Shown here piece after piece: positions 17,440-26,547 of a stretch of 64,000 bases of DNA (its first letter is position 1; the number at the start of each line of letters is the position of its first letter). Position numbers and translations under genes: made by a program. The notes beneath the pieces were generated by a model. It was not told where the DNA came from. It saw nothing but the letters and a program-made list of their open reading frames with translations, and ran no database searches. Source of the DNA: Brevundimonas vesicularis (GTDB lineage Bacteria > Pseudomonadota > Alphaproteobacteria > Caulobacterales > Caulobacteraceae); NCBI RefSeq assembly GCF_027105095.1, contig NZ_CP114278.1:1488001-1552000 (forward strand), given 5' to 3'.

Positions 17440-18930
17440 CTACTCGTAGCTGACTTCCTCATAGCCGTGCGCCAGGTTGCCGAAGCGGACGGTGTCGGCG
17501 TCGAAGGCCAGTTTGACGATGCCGATCGGGCCGTGGCGCTGCTTGCCGATGACGACCTCGGCCTGGCCTTGCAGGCGGTCCATGTCCTGCTGCCATTGCA
17601 GATGTTCTTCGGTCCCCTCGCGCGGCTCGGCTCGACCCAAGTAGTAGCTCTCGCGATAGACGAACATCACGCAGTCGGCGTCCTGCTCGATCGAGCCGGA
17701 TTCGCGCAGGTCCGACAGTTGGGGGCGTTTGTCGTCGCGCTGCTCGACCTGACGCGACAGCTGCGACAGGGCGATGATCGGCACCGACAGCTCCTTGGCC
17801 AGGGCCTTTAGTCCGCCGGTGATTTCGGACACCTCCTGCACGCGGTTCTTCTGGCCCCCGCTGTTGCCGGTCGTGACCAGCTGCAGATAGTCGACGATGA
17901 TCAGGTCCAGCCCATGCTCCATGCGCTTCAGGCGGCGCGCGCGGGCCGCCAGCTTGGAGATGGACAGGCCGCCGGTGGCGTCGATGTAGAGGGGGCTTTC
18001 GCCGATCTCGACCGCCGCGTCGCGCAGCTTGCCGAAGTCGGTTGCGTCGATTTCGCCCTTGCGCAGCTTGTCCGACGACACGCCGGACGCATCGGCCAGA
18101 ATACGCATCGCCAGCTGTTCGGCGCTCATTTCCAGAGAATAGAAGGCGACGACGCCGCCGTTGACCGTCTTGCGGCCCTCCGGCGTCGGCTCCCACTGAT
18201 AGGCGCGCGCTACGTTGAAGGCCATGTTGGTCGCGAGCGCCGTCTTGCCCATCGACGGACGGCCGGCGAGGATCAGCAGGTCGGATGGGTGCAGGCCGCC
18301 CAGTTTGCGGTCCAGATCGTTCAGGCCGGTGGCGAGGCCGGCCAGCTTGCCTTCGCGCTGATAGGCTTCGGCCGCCATCTGAACGGCGCCGGACAAGGCG
18401 TTGGAGAAGCTGACGAAACCGGACGAGGGCTTGCCCGTCTCGGCCAGCGAATACAGGGTCTGTTCGGCCTGTTCGATCTGCTCGTCGGCGGGCGTCTCCG
18501 GATTGGGCGCCTCCTTGATCATGTCGCCGCCGATGCGGATCAGGTCGCGGCGCAGCGCCAGGTCATAGACGACGCGCGCATAGTCGGGAGCGTTGGCGGC
18601 GGGCGGCGCCCGATCGACCAGGTCGGCGAGGTAACGGAGGCCGCCGAACTCCTGGAACGCCGGGTCCTGCTTGAACCGCTCCATCAGGATGGTGGGCTCG
18701 GCTAGCAAGCCTTGGCGGATATGGTCCTCGATCGCGTCGAACAGCCGCTGGTGGAAGGGTTCGTAGAAGTGCGAGCCGCGCAGCCGGTCGTTCAACCGCT
18801 CGAACACGGCGTTGTCGAACATCAGCGAGCCCAGCAGCGCCTGCTCGGCCTCCAGATTGTGCGGCATCGAAGTGACGCCGCCGGCGTCCATGGGCGAAGA
18901 CGAAAAGGGCATGGGGGCGAAGGCGTTCAT
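17440..18930 (-). CDS. dnaB: replicative DNA helicase
   Basis: 496 residues. The N-terminal domain (about 22-125: PHNLEAEQALLGSLMFDNAV) is followed by a RecA-like motor with Walker A GRPSMGKTAL, the Walker B region LIIVDYLQL, and the KELSVPIIALSQLSRQVEQR sensor. DnaB unwinds the fork as a hexamer. In relatives it follows rplI directly; here about 3.4 kb carrying a TonB receptor and a secreted protein intervenes. No intein is present at the usual Walker A or DnaB insertion sites. Confidence 0.98.
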   Translation of the reverse strand: MNAFAPMPFSSSPMDAGGVTSMPHNLEAEQALLGSLMFDNAVFERLNDRLRGSHFYEPFHQRLFDAIEDHIRQGLLAEPTILMERFKQDPAFQEFGGLRYLADLVDRAPPAANAPDYARVVYDLALRRDLIRIGGDMIKEAPNPETPADEQIEQAEQTLYSLAETGKPSSGFVSFSNALSGAVQMAAEAYQREGKLAGLATGLNDLDRKLGGLHPSDLLILAGRPSMGKTALATNMAFNVARAYQWEPTPEGRKTVNGGVVAFYSLEMSAEQLAMRILADASGVSSDKLRKGEIDATDFGKLRDAAVEIGESPLYIDATGGLSISKLAARARRLKRMEHGLDLIIVDYLQLVTTGNSGGQKNRVQEVSEITGGLKALAKELSVPIIALSQLSRQVEQRDDKRPQLSDLRESGSIEQDADCVMFVYRESYYLGRAEPREGTEEHLQWQQDMDRLQGQAEVVIGKQRHGPIGIVKLAFDADTVRFGNLAHGYEEVSYE

Positions 18931-19041
18931 CGATTAACGCTTTAGCCCTCTCACGCCCCTGCGTCAGACGCGGACGCCGCCTGGACCGTGGACAGATCGT
19001 CCCGCCTTGGGGACGAACCGGAATTCCTCAATCGGCGCGCG

Positions 19042-19407
19042 TCAGGCGCACGGATAGTCGTGCGCCATCCATTCGCGCACAGCCTGGGTCACGCTGATAT
19101 TGCGACGGCTTTGCGGGACGGCGTTGAAACGGCTCAGGATGGCGTTGGGCGAGACGCTGACCTTGTCCGGCATGCAGGTCGCGGGCTGACGGCCGGCCGC
19201 CTTGGCCTGGGTCTGTTCGGCGCGGACGGTGCGAACGGCGCCCCGGAACTCGGCCATCAGACGGCGGGTGTCGGAGCGTAGCAGGGCGGTCGGGTTTTGA
19301 GGGATGGCGTTGGCGGTGGTCAGGAATTCCTGAACCGTCATGGCGTTGGCCGCGCCGGCGAAAAGCGACATCGCCAGGACGCCGGCCGCAATTGACTTGG
19401 TCTTCAT
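19042..19407 (-). CDS. small secreted protein, weakly Rap1a-like
   Basis: 121 residues from ATG 19407. It has a clean signal peptide, MKTKSIAAGVLAMSLFAGAANA, cleaved after ANA. The mature part has two cysteines (in TCMPD and at the penultimate residue of DYPCA) and ends in SVTQAVREWMAHDYPC. The pattern of a central CxP, then a short helix and a terminal PC recalls the Rap1a/Tai immunity fold, but the match is by eye only. No T6SS effector gene is nearby, so an immunity role is not supported. The gene sits between dnaB and a TonB receptor. Confidence 0.7.
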   Translation of the reverse strand: MKTKSIAAGVLAMSLFAGAANAMTVQEFLTTANAIPQNPTALLRSDTRRLMAEFRGAVRTVRAEQTQAKAAGRQPATCMPDKVSVSPNAILSRFNAVPQSRRNISVTQAVREWMAHDYPCA

Positions 19408-19514
19408 CTGGTCCCCTCCAAAGCCCCCTCTGGCTACGCCCAGATTGAACGACGATATGTGTCGCAACTGGGGCGAAGCAGAACGGCCAAGCTGAAGGTT
19501 TGGTAATGCAAACA

Positions 19515-19541
19515 GGGAAAAGGGCGCTCCGAAGAGCGCCC
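19515..19541 (-). terminator. intrinsic terminator after TonB receptor
   Basis: On the minus strand an 8-bp perfect stem GGGCGCTC/GAGCGCCC with loop TTCG is followed by TTTTCCC. It lies 27 bases after the stop of the TonB receptor gene at 19568 and would end its transcript. Confidence 0.85.
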
Positions 19542-19567
19542 CTGCCTGACCGGCGATCAGCCCGACC

Positions 19568-21991
19568 TCACCATTTCAGGCTGAGACGGGCATAGCCGTA
19601 ACGACCGTTGAAACCAAAGGGCGAATAGTAGGGGAAACCCAGAACGCCGTTGGAGTTCAGCGACGCCGGCACGAAGTCCGGATATTCGTCGAACACATTG
19701 TCCACGCCGATCGCCACGCCGACGCGCTCAGTCAATTGGAACCGGCCTTCCAGATCCACGACCGTCTTGGCTCCGGTGCTATAGTCGTTCGCCGCCGTCG
19801 ATCCGGGTTGCAGCACGTCGCCATAGTAGGTGGCGCGAACCGTAGCGCCCCACTTGTCCCGGCTCCAGTCCGCCGACGCCGACACCTTGGTGTCGGGCGT
19901 GCCGTCTTCGATGGTCAGGATGCGTTGGCGGGCGAACAGGGTCGGGACCGGGTTCAGAACCGAGGAGGACGTCGGCACGCGGTTGACAGACACATCGTTG
20001 AAGTTCGCCGCGACGGTGAAATCGAAATCGCCGAGCGTATCGGTCGGCAGGCGATAGCGTCCAACGATGTCCACGCCTTCGGTCGAGGTCGAGACGCCGT
20101 TCAGGAAGAAGCGCGCGGCCTGGACGCCTTGCGGATCCAGCAGGCTGGCGACCTGGCCCGAGAACGTCCGGCTGATCAGCTCTGACAGAACGATCTGATC
20201 GTCGATGTCGATCTTGTAGGCGTCGACGGTCAGGTCGAACCGGCCCAATCGCACCACCGCGCCGACCGAATAGTTGGTCGAGGTCTCAGCCTTCAGCGGA
20301 CGCGCGCCAAGAGCCGTCGCGACCGCGCTGGTGGCCGGGAAGGTGCCGGTTTCGACCACGGCGCCGTTCTGGATCACCGAGGCGGTCGAGGTGAAGAAGG
20401 ACTGCTGCAACGACGGCGCGCGGAAGGCGGTCGAGACCGAACCGCGCAGGGCGAAGCTGGGGGTGAAGTCATAGCGGGCCGACAGCTTGCCCGTCTGGGT
20501 GTCGCCGAAATCGGAATAGTCCTCGAACCGCACGGCGCCCTCGACGCGCAGCTTGTCGGTCAGGGGAATTTCGACGTCGGCGTAGGCGGCGAAGTTGTCG
20601 CGATCAACATCGACGGCGTTCGAGGGCTGGAAGCCGACAAAGCCCTGGGCGCCGCCGGTCAGGGCGGTGTTGCCGCCCAACGGCCCGCGGTTGTAGCTCT
20701 CGGGCTGACCGGCCTCGATCTTGTAGTTTTCCCAGCGCTGCTCCAGGCCCCAGGCGAAGTTCAGCGGGCCTCCGGACAGACCGACCTCGAACTCACGGCT
20801 GAAGTCGGCGCCCAGAACCAGCTGGTCGTAGATCAGGCTGCCGGAATCGAAGCTGGTCGGCGAAGTCGCGCCATAGGTGGAGTTCAACGAATCCTCGGTG
20901 CGGAAGTCCAGGGCATTGCGGCCGTAGGTCAGGCTGATGTCCATGTTCCAGCCCGCCAGTTCGCCTCGAAGGCCGCCAGCCAGCGAGGCGTCCTTCGAAT
21001 TGATGGCGACCTTCGGCAGGAAGCCGTTCGGGTAGATGGAGGCGACGTTGTTGACGTTGTCGGACAGGCGAGGGAAGGCGGCGCCTTCGCTGTCCCGGTC
21101 CTGATACCCGGCCCAGCCATAGGCCTCCCAGCCGTTGCGCAGGCCTTTGCCGGCGTTGGCGAAGACGGTCCATTGCTCCACATCCGGGTCGCCGAAGCGG
21201 GCAGTGATCGCGCCGTTCGCCGCCGCGCGGGGATCGTAGTCCGAGCGGTTGGTCGACTCGCGGTTCAGATACTCCGCCGACAGGGTCAGAAAGCCGTCGT
21301 CGCCCAGCGAGAACCCCTGCCAGGCCGAGGCCGTGACGGTGCCGCCATCGTTTTCGTCGCGTTCGCCGCGCGCGGTCTTCACGGTGGTGAAGTACTGGCC
21401 GTAGGTCACGCTAGCGCCGCCGCCGCTGGAGGCTTCCTTCAGGCGCAGGTTCACCACGCCGGCGATGGCGTCCGAGCCGTATTGGGCCGAGGCGCCGTCG
21501 CGCAGCACCTCCACCCGGTCCAGAGCGCCGGTCGGAATGGTGTTCAGATCGACGGCGGCCGAACCGCGTCCCACCACGCCGTTGACGTTGACCAGGGCCG
21601 AGGCATGGCGACGCGTGCCGTTGACCAGCACCAGCGTCTGATCCGGCGACAGGCCGCGCAGGGTGATCGGGCGGATCGAGTCCGAGCCATCGTTGGCCGA
21701 CGGCCGCTGGAAGGTCAGCGAGGGTACGGCCTGAGCCAGGGCGGTGGCGAACTCGGTCGTGCCGCGCGTCTGCAACGCCTCGGACGTCACGACATCGACG
21801 GGGGCCAGGGTGTCGAGGCGCGACCGATTTTGGACCCGCGTGCCGGTCACGACGATGTCGTCCACCTGCACCGCCTCATCGGCGACGGGTTCGGCGCTTT
21901 GAGCAAAGGCCGGGGCGGCGGTCAGCAGGGCGAAGGCCGAGACCGTGGCGAGCAGGGCCGGTGCGGCGGCCCGTTGAGAAAGAGAGCGCAT
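19568..21991 (-). CDS. TonB-dependent outer membrane receptor
   Basis: 807 residues from ATG 21991, giving MRSLSQRAAAPALLATVSAF and a signal peptide ending AFAQ. The TonB-box region VDDIVVTGTRVQNRSRLDTL is followed by the plug domain (about 50-165: ITLRGLSPDQTLVLVNGTRR; VEVLRDGASAQYGSDAIAGV). The long beta-barrel ends in a C-terminal aromatic residue (ARLSLKW). It imports some scarce ligand across the outer membrane, powered by TonB-ExbBD; the ligand is not deducible. It has its own terminator and a 381-base upstream region, and it interrupts the rplI-dnaB linkage. Confidence 0.95.
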   Translation of the reverse strand: MRSLSQRAAAPALLATVSAFALLTAAPAFAQSAEPVADEAVQVDDIVVTGTRVQNRSRLDTLAPVDVVTSEALQTRGTTEFATALAQAVPSLTFQRPSANDGSDSIRPITLRGLSPDQTLVLVNGTRRHASALVNVNGVVGRGSAAVDLNTIPTGALDRVEVLRDGASAQYGSDAIAGVVNLRLKEASSGGGASVTYGQYFTTVKTARGERDENDGGTVTASAWQGFSLGDDGFLTLSAEYLNRESTNRSDYDPRAAANGAITARFGDPDVEQWTVFANAGKGLRNGWEAYGWAGYQDRDSEGAAFPRLSDNVNNVASIYPNGFLPKVAINSKDASLAGGLRGELAGWNMDISLTYGRNALDFRTEDSLNSTYGATSPTSFDSGSLIYDQLVLGADFSREFEVGLSGGPLNFAWGLEQRWENYKIEAGQPESYNRGPLGGNTALTGGAQGFVGFQPSNAVDVDRDNFAAYADVEIPLTDKLRVEGAVRFEDYSDFGDTQTGKLSARYDFTPSFALRGSVSTAFRAPSLQQSFFTSTASVIQNGAVVETGTFPATSAVATALGARPLKAETSTNYSVGAVVRLGRFDLTVDAYKIDIDDQIVLSELISRTFSGQVASLLDPQGVQAARFFLNGVSTSTEGVDIVGRYRLPTDTLGDFDFTVAANFNDVSVNRVPTSSSVLNPVPTLFARQRILTIEDGTPDTKVSASADWSRDKWGATVRATYYGDVLQPGSTAANDYSTGAKTVVDLEGRFQLTERVGVAIGVDNVFDEYPDFVPASLNSNGVLGFPYYSPFGFNGRYGYARLSLKW

Positions 21992-22314
21992 TGAGAGATT
22001 TCCTAAAGTCTGTTTTGTGGCGCGAGCGCGCATCGCCGTCGCTTACCGCGACGGGCTTTGAGGTCGATCTGAAGTGCAGATGTCTTGCGGTCTCAGCCGC
22101 AACATCGCGCGATGGCGGGCGGCATCGCCATAATATTGGTGGTGATCTTCATGGCCTCTCCAACCGCAAGGTCGGGGAGGTCCCAGCGGTCATGGCCATA
22201 TCAGGGCGAAGGTGCGGCGGGTCAATCGCGCGGCATCGCCATGTTTTCTGTCTCGGCCGTATAGAAAATCTACGGCGTGATGGCCCGTGCGGTTGGCTGC
22301 CGTCTCCCGCGCAG
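21992..22314 (-). promoter_or_regulatory. upstream region of TonB receptor
   Basis: No gene is visible in this stretch between the TonB receptor start and the rplI terminator. It contains a 13-base direct repeat, GCGGCATCGCCAT, at about 22119-22131 and 22230-22242 (111 bases apart), and AT-rich patches (CCATAATATTGG near 22128; TATAGAAAATCTA near 22260) that could be promoter elements. Repeated motifs upstream of a receptor could be regulator binding sites. No riboswitch or Fur box was recognised. Confidence 0.4.
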
Positions 22315-22348
22315 CAAAAAGGGCGCGTCCCTTGCGAGACGCGCCCTT
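22315..22348 (-). terminator. intrinsic terminator of rpsF-rpsR-rplI
   Basis: On the minus strand, GGGCGCGTC and GACGCGCCC form a 9-bp stem followed by TTTTTG. It lies 25 bases after the rplI stop codon and ends the ribosomal protein operon before the TonB receptor. Confidence 0.9.
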
Positions 22349-22372
22349 GATGTCGTTTGGGATCCGCTCGGA

Positions 22373-22957
22373 TCAGGCTTCGTCGCCGAAGCCTTCTTGT
22401 TGACCGGCGCCGCCTTCGATCAGTTCCTGGGCCGATTGCTCGGCGGCCTGGCGCTCATCGTCGAACTGGCTGCGGATCACGTCCTCGCCCTTGGCTTGGC
22501 GCTCGGCCTCGTCCATCGAGCGGGCGATGTTGATCTTGACCGTGGCGCGGACCTCGGCGTGCAGGCGAACCGGCACTTCGTGGACGCCCAGGCTCTTGAT
22601 CGCCGTGTTCAGGACGACCTGCGAGCGCTCGACCTTGCCGCCTTCGGCCTGGATGGCCTCGGCGACGTCGCGACCGGCGACCGAACCATACAGGTGACCG
22701 GTTTCACCGGCCTGACGGATCATGACGTAGGTCTGGCCGTCGATCTTGTCGGCGACCTTCTGTGCGTCGGCCTTGTTCTTCTCGTTGCGCTGCTCGATGG
22801 CGGCGCGGTCGAGTTCGAACGCCTTCAGGTTGGCGGCGGTGGCCCGGCGGGCCTTGTCGCGCGGCAGAAGGAAGTTACGGGCGAAGCCGTCCTTGACGGA
22901 CACGACGTCGCCGATGGCGCCGAGATTCTCGACGCGTTCAAGCAGAACGACCTTCAT
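22373..22957 (-). CDS. rplI: 50S ribosomal protein L9
   Basis: 194 residues. The N-terminal rRNA-binding domain is canonical: MKVVLLERVENLGAIGDVVS followed by VKDGFARNFLLP. A long helix and the C-terminal domain (about 85-150) follow. The tail of about 45 residues beyond the usual 150 is acidic and Gln/Glu-rich (DDERQAAEQSAQELIEGGAG), a lineage extension. It is one base from the rpsR stop codon, so translation is coupled. Confidence 0.97.
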   Translation of the reverse strand: MKVVLLERVENLGAIGDVVSVKDGFARNFLLPRDKARRATAANLKAFELDRAAIEQRNEKNKADAQKVADKIDGQTYVMIRQAGETGHLYGSVAGRDVAEAIQAEGGKVERSQVVLNTAIKSLGVHEVPVRLHAEVRATVKINIARSMDEAERQAKGEDVIRSQFDDERQAAEQSAQELIEGGAGQQEGFGDEA

Positions 22958-22958
22958 C

Positions 22959-23237
22959 TCACTTCACCACGTAAGGCAGGAGGGCCAGATAGCGAGCGCG
23001 CTTGATGGCCTTGGCCAGTTCACGCTGCTTCTTCTGGGAGACGGCGGTGATGCGCGAAGGCACGATCTTGCCGCGTTCGGAGACGTAACGCTGCAGCAGC
23101 TTGACGTCCTTGTAGTCGATCTTCGGCGCATTGGCGCCCGAGAACGGGCAGACCTTGCGGCGACGATAGAAGGGGCGGCGGCCGGCGGCGCCGGAGCCCG
23201 CCGGTGCGCCCGGGGTCGGGGCGGTGGTATCGGTCAT
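22959..23237 (-). CDS. rpsR: 30S ribosomal protein S18
   Basis: 92 residues, slightly longer than usual because of a Gly/Ala/Pro-rich N-terminus. The core is [54 protein letters not shown] and [10 protein letters not shown], the universal S18 sequence. S18 dimerises with S6, encoded 12 bases upstream, on the platform of the 30S subunit. Confidence 0.97.
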   Translation of the reverse strand: MTDTTAPTPGAPAGSGAAGRRPFYRRRKVCPFSGANAPKIDYKDVKLLQRYVSERGKIVPSRITAVSQKKQRELAKAIKRARYLALLPYVVK

Positions 23238-23249
23238 GTTCCGGGTTCC

Positions 23250-23636
23250 TTATTCGGCGTCGGCGGCGGCGTCGTCGCGCGGGGTGCGCTCGCGCTCACG
23301 CTCGCGTTCACGCTCGCGGCGGGCCAGCAGCGGCGACAGTTCCAGGTCGAGTTCCTCGACGCGGACGGTCAGCCAGCGCAGCACGTCTTCGTTGATCGAC
23401 AGCTGACGCTCGACTTCGGCCATGGCGGCCGGAGGGGCGTCGACGGCCAGCAGCGAATAGTGAGCCTTGCGGTTCTTCTTCACGCGGTAGGTCAGGTTGC
23501 GCAGACCCCAGTATTCGATCTTGGCGACCGAGCCGCCACCGGCGACGATCAGATCCTTGATGGTGTCATTCAGCGCTTCGGCCTGTTGCGCCGAGATATC
23601 CTGGCGCGTCATGACCGTGTGCTCGTAAAGAGCCAT
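23250..23636 (-). CDS. rpsF: 30S ribosomal protein S6
   Basis: 128 residues from ATG 23636 ([20 protein letters not shown]). The ferredoxin-like S6 fold has [20 protein letters not shown] and [20 protein letters not shown]. The C-terminus is a charged run with four Arg-Glu dipeptides (RERERERE) and then [11 protein letters not shown]. It is first gene of the rpsF-rpsR-rplI operon, whose promoter must lie within 23637-23855. Confidence 0.97.
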   Translation of the reverse strand: MALYEHTVMTRQDISAQQAEALNDTIKDLIVAGGGSVAKIEYWGLRNLTYRVKKNRKAHYSLLAVDAPPAAMAEVERQLSINEDVLRWLTVRVEELDLELSPLLARRERERERERERTPRDDAAADAE

Positions 23637-23855
23637 GCGGTAGTCTCCCTTGTGGACGTCGGCGCGGAAACGACCGGGTAAGTCGGTCTCCACGATGGCT
23701 CCTGGCGCGGCGGCCGGACCGAACGTCCAACCCTTTGGTGCTCCGCGACAGGACCGAAGCCCTGGAAAGGCGGGGCCTATAGGCGAAAAGGGGCGAGGAA
23801 GCAAGGATGGCGGCAGACGCTTGTGGCGCCCCTCGACCCCGCCTAAACCAGCCCC

Positions 23856-25448
23856 ATGCCGAAGCTGACGTCCGCGGTCGATCCGCAAAGCCAAAAATAC
23901 AAGTCCCTGCACGCGCACAACAGCGCCCTGGTCGCCGAGTTGCGCAACCATGTGGCCAAGGCCGCGCGCGGCGGGTCTGACAAGTCCCGCGAGCGTCACG
24001 TCGCTCGCGGCAAGCTGTTGCCGCGCGACCGCGTCGAGCGCCTGCTGGATCCCGGCTCGCCCTTCCTAGAGATCGGGCAACTGGCTGCGCACGACATGTA
24101 TGACGGCGAGGCCCCGGCGGCGGGCGTCATCGCCGGCATCGGTCGGGTCTCGGGCCGCGAGGTCATGATCGTCTGCAACGACCCGACGGTGAAGGGCGGC
24201 GCCTATTTCCCCATGACGGTGAAGAAGCACCTGCGCGCCCAGGAAGTCGCCGAGCAGAACCGCCTGCCGTGCGTCTATCTGGTGGATTCCGGCGGAGCCA
24301 ATCTGCCGCACCAGGCCGAGGTGTTTCCCGACCGCGACCATTTCGGCCGCATCTTCTTCAACCAGGCCCGGATGAGCGCCAAGGGCATCGCCCAGATCGC
24401 CTGCGTCATGGGCCTGTCCACCGCCGGAGGGGCCTATGTGCCGGCCATGTCGGACGAGACGATCATCGTCAGGAACCAGGGGGCCATCTTCCTGGCCGGC
24501 CCGCCGCTGGTGAAGGCGGCGACCGGCGAGGTCATCTCGGCGGAGGAACTGGGCGGGGCCGAAACCCACGGCCGTCGCTCGGGCGTGGTGGATCATGTCG
24601 CCGAGAACGATGAGCATGCGCTGGAGATCGTGCGCTCCATCGTCGCCAATCTGAACACGACCAAGGCCGTCGAGATGGATGTGCGCGAACCGCGCGCGCC
24701 GGCCTTTGACGCGGAGGAGCTGTACGGCCTGATCCCCGACGACGTGCGCGCCCCCTATGATGTGCGCGAGGTCATCGCCCGGCTGGTGGACGGGTCGGAG
24801 TTCGACGAGTTCAAGAGCCTGTACGGCTCGACCCTGGTGTGCGGGTTCGCCCGCATCTGGGGCTATCCGGTCGCCATCCTGGCCAACAACGGCGTCATCT
24901 TTTCCGAAAGCGCCCAGAAGGGCGCGCACTTCATCGAACTGGCCTGCAAGCGCAAGATTCCGCTGCTGTTCCTGCAGAACATCAGTGGCTTCATGGTCGG
25001 CGGCAAATATGAGGCGGGCGGCATCGCCAAGGACGGCGCCAAGCTGGTGACGGCCGTGGCCTCGGCCGAAGTGCCCAAGTTCACTGTCCTGATCGGCGGT
25101 AGCTTCGGGGCGGGGAACTACGGCATGTGCGGCCGGGCCTATTCGCCGCGCTTCCTGTTCACCTGGCCCAACAGCCGGATCGGAGTCATGGGCGGCGAGC
25201 AGGCCGCCAGCGTGCTGGCCACCGTGCACCGCGACGCCGAGACCTGGAGTGCGGACGACGCCGAGGCCTTCAAGGCGCCGATCCGTCAGAAGTATGAGGA
25301 CGAGGGCAATCCCTATTACGCCACCGCCCGCCTGTGGGACGATGGCGTCATCGACCCGGCGCAGACGCGCGATGTGCTGGGCCTGGCCATCAGCGCCAGC
25401 CTGAATGCCCCGATCCCGGAGACGACGTTCGGCCTGTTCCGGATGTAA
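23856..25448 (+). CDS. mccB: 3-methylcrotonyl-CoA carboxylase beta subunit
   Basis: 530 residues, typical of the MCC beta (LiuB) carboxyltransferase. N- and C-terminal crotonase-like domains show [76 protein letters not shown] and [10 protein letters not shown]. The MCC-specific [11 protein letters not shown] and [14 protein letters not shown] distinguish it from propionyl-CoA carboxylase. With the alpha subunit at 27247 it carboxylates 3-methylcrotonyl-CoA in leucine breakdown. Confidence 0.94.
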   Translation: MPKLTSAVDPQSQKYKSLHAHNSALVAELRNHVAKAARGGSDKSRERHVARGKLLPRDRVERLLDPGSPFLEIGQLAAHDMYDGEAPAAGVIAGIGRVSGREVMIVCNDPTVKGGAYFPMTVKKHLRAQEVAEQNRLPCVYLVDSGGANLPHQAEVFPDRDHFGRIFFNQARMSAKGIAQIACVMGLSTAGGAYVPAMSDETIIVRNQGAIFLAGPPLVKAATGEVISAEELGGAETHGRRSGVVDHVAENDEHALEIVRSIVANLNTTKAVEMDVREPRAPAFDAEELYGLIPDDVRAPYDVREVIARLVDGSEFDEFKSLYGSTLVCGFARIWGYPVAILANNGVIFSESAQKGAHFIELACKRKIPLLFLQNISGFMVGGKYEAGGIAKDGAKLVTAVASAEVPKFTVLIGGSFGAGNYGMCGRAYSPRFLFTWPNSRIGVMGGEQAASVLATVHRDAETWSADDAEAFKAPIRQKYEDEGNPYYATARLWDDGVIDPAQTRDVLGLAISASLNAPIPETTFGLFRM

Positions 25449-25498
25449 CCTATTGGTCCGCGCCTCGTTGTGAGCGGACACGCAGTTTGGAGACCCCC

Positions 25499-26398
25499 AT
25501 GGCCGATCAACCGACCGTAGCCGACCTGAACGCCCTGGACGTCACAGACGCCGAGGCGGCCGAGATCAACAGCATCGCCCAGCCGCTGGTGCCCGATGCG
25601 GCGCCGGACGCCGACGATGATCTGGTGCAGATCGATTCGACCACCGACGGCGTCGTCTTCGTCACCATCAACCGTCCGGCCAAGAAGAACGCCTTCGACG
25701 CCGCGACCATCGCGGCCCTGCATGAGGCGTTCGAAACGCTGCACGGCGCGGACCGGGTGCGGGCCGTCTTCATTCGGGGCGCGGGCGGCACCTTCAGCGC
25801 CGGGGCCGATCTGAACTGGATGCGCGACGCCGCTGGTTGGTCCGAGAGCGACAACCGCGACGACGCCATGGGCCTGGCGAAAATGCTGAAGGCCCTGCAC
25901 GACATTCCCGCCCTGACGGTGGCGGTGGTCGAGGGCAACGCCATGGGCGGTGGAGCGGGCATCGTCGCCGCCTGCGACATGGCCGTGGCGGTCGAGGGGG
26001 CGCGCTTCGCCTTCTCCGAGGTCAAGCTGGGTCTGATCCCGGCGACCATCGCCCCTTACGTCATAGAGGCCGTCGGCGCACGCCGCGCCCGCCAGCTGTT
26101 TCTGACCGCCAACGCCTTCGACGCCGACTACGCCGCCCATGCCGGCCTGATCGACCTGGTGCTGCCTGAGGGATCGGTGGACGAGTTCATCTCGATGCTG
26201 AGCGACAGCCTGACCAACAATGCGCCGGGCGCGATGGGCGAGGCCAAGCGTCTGGTCAACGACATCGCCCACCACAAGATCGACAACGGTCTGATGGACG
26301 AAACCGCCAAACTCATCGCCCGCGCCCGCGTCTCGGACGAAGGCCGCGAGGGCGTCGCCGCCTTCCTGGAAAAGCGCAAGGCCAGCTGGACGGTTTGA
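25499..26398 (+). CDS. liuC: enoyl-CoA hydratase family, probable methylglutaconyl-CoA hydratase
   Basis: 299 residues from ATG 25499. The first 45 residues are an Asp/Ala-rich extension not usual for crotonases. The crotonase core then begins at VFVTINRPAKKNAFDAATIA. The oxyanion-hole segment GGTFSAGADLNWM and the second motif AMGGGAGIVAACDMAV are clear, and the catalytic region EVKLGLIPATIAPYVIEAVG keeps the conserved Glu and Pro. Position between the two methylcrotonyl-CoA carboxylase genes makes 3-methylglutaconyl-CoA hydratase the likeliest activity. That assignment rests on context. Confidence 0.88.
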   Translation: MADQPTVADLNALDVTDAEAAEINSIAQPLVPDAAPDADDDLVQIDSTTDGVVFVTINRPAKKNAFDAATIAALHEAFETLHGADRVRAVFIRGAGGTFSAGADLNWMRDAAGWSESDNRDDAMGLAKMLKALHDIPALTVAVVEGNAMGGGAGIVAACDMAVAVEGARFAFSEVKLGLIPATIAPYVIEAVGARRARQLFLTANAFDADYAAHAGLIDLVLPEGSVDEFISMLSDSLTNNAPGAMGEAKRLVNDIAHHKIDNGLMDETAKLIARARVSDEGREGVAAFLEKRKASWTV

Positions 26399-26408
26399 TC
26401 CTTTCCTA

Positions 26409-26537
26409 CCGTCATTCCGGGGCGTCTGAAGGACGAACCCGGAACCCAGGGGGCATTCATCCGCGCATGACGCGGTCGGTATTGGGACCGTCCCCTGGCT
26501 TCCGGGTTCCTCGCTGCGCTCAGCCCCGGAATGACGG
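26409..26537. repeat. palindromic intergenic repeat (129 bp)
   Basis: Terminal inverted repeats of 15 bases match perfectly: CCGTCATTCCGGGGC at 26409-26423 and its complement at 26523-26537. Inner complementary segments (GAACCCGGAACCCAGGGG against CCCCTGGCTTCCGGGTTC) make one long imperfect hairpin. The shape and sequence style are those of REP/MITE-like elements dispersed in alphaproteobacterial intergenic regions. It occupies the whole gap between two convergent genes and may also act as a terminator. Confidence 0.85.
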
Positions 26538-26547
26538 ATGAGTTCGT

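Noticed and set aside
19042..19407. Rap1a-type immunity protein assignment
   Set aside because: The resemblance is limited to the end of the protein and no T6SS effector is nearby, so it is recorded only as weak.
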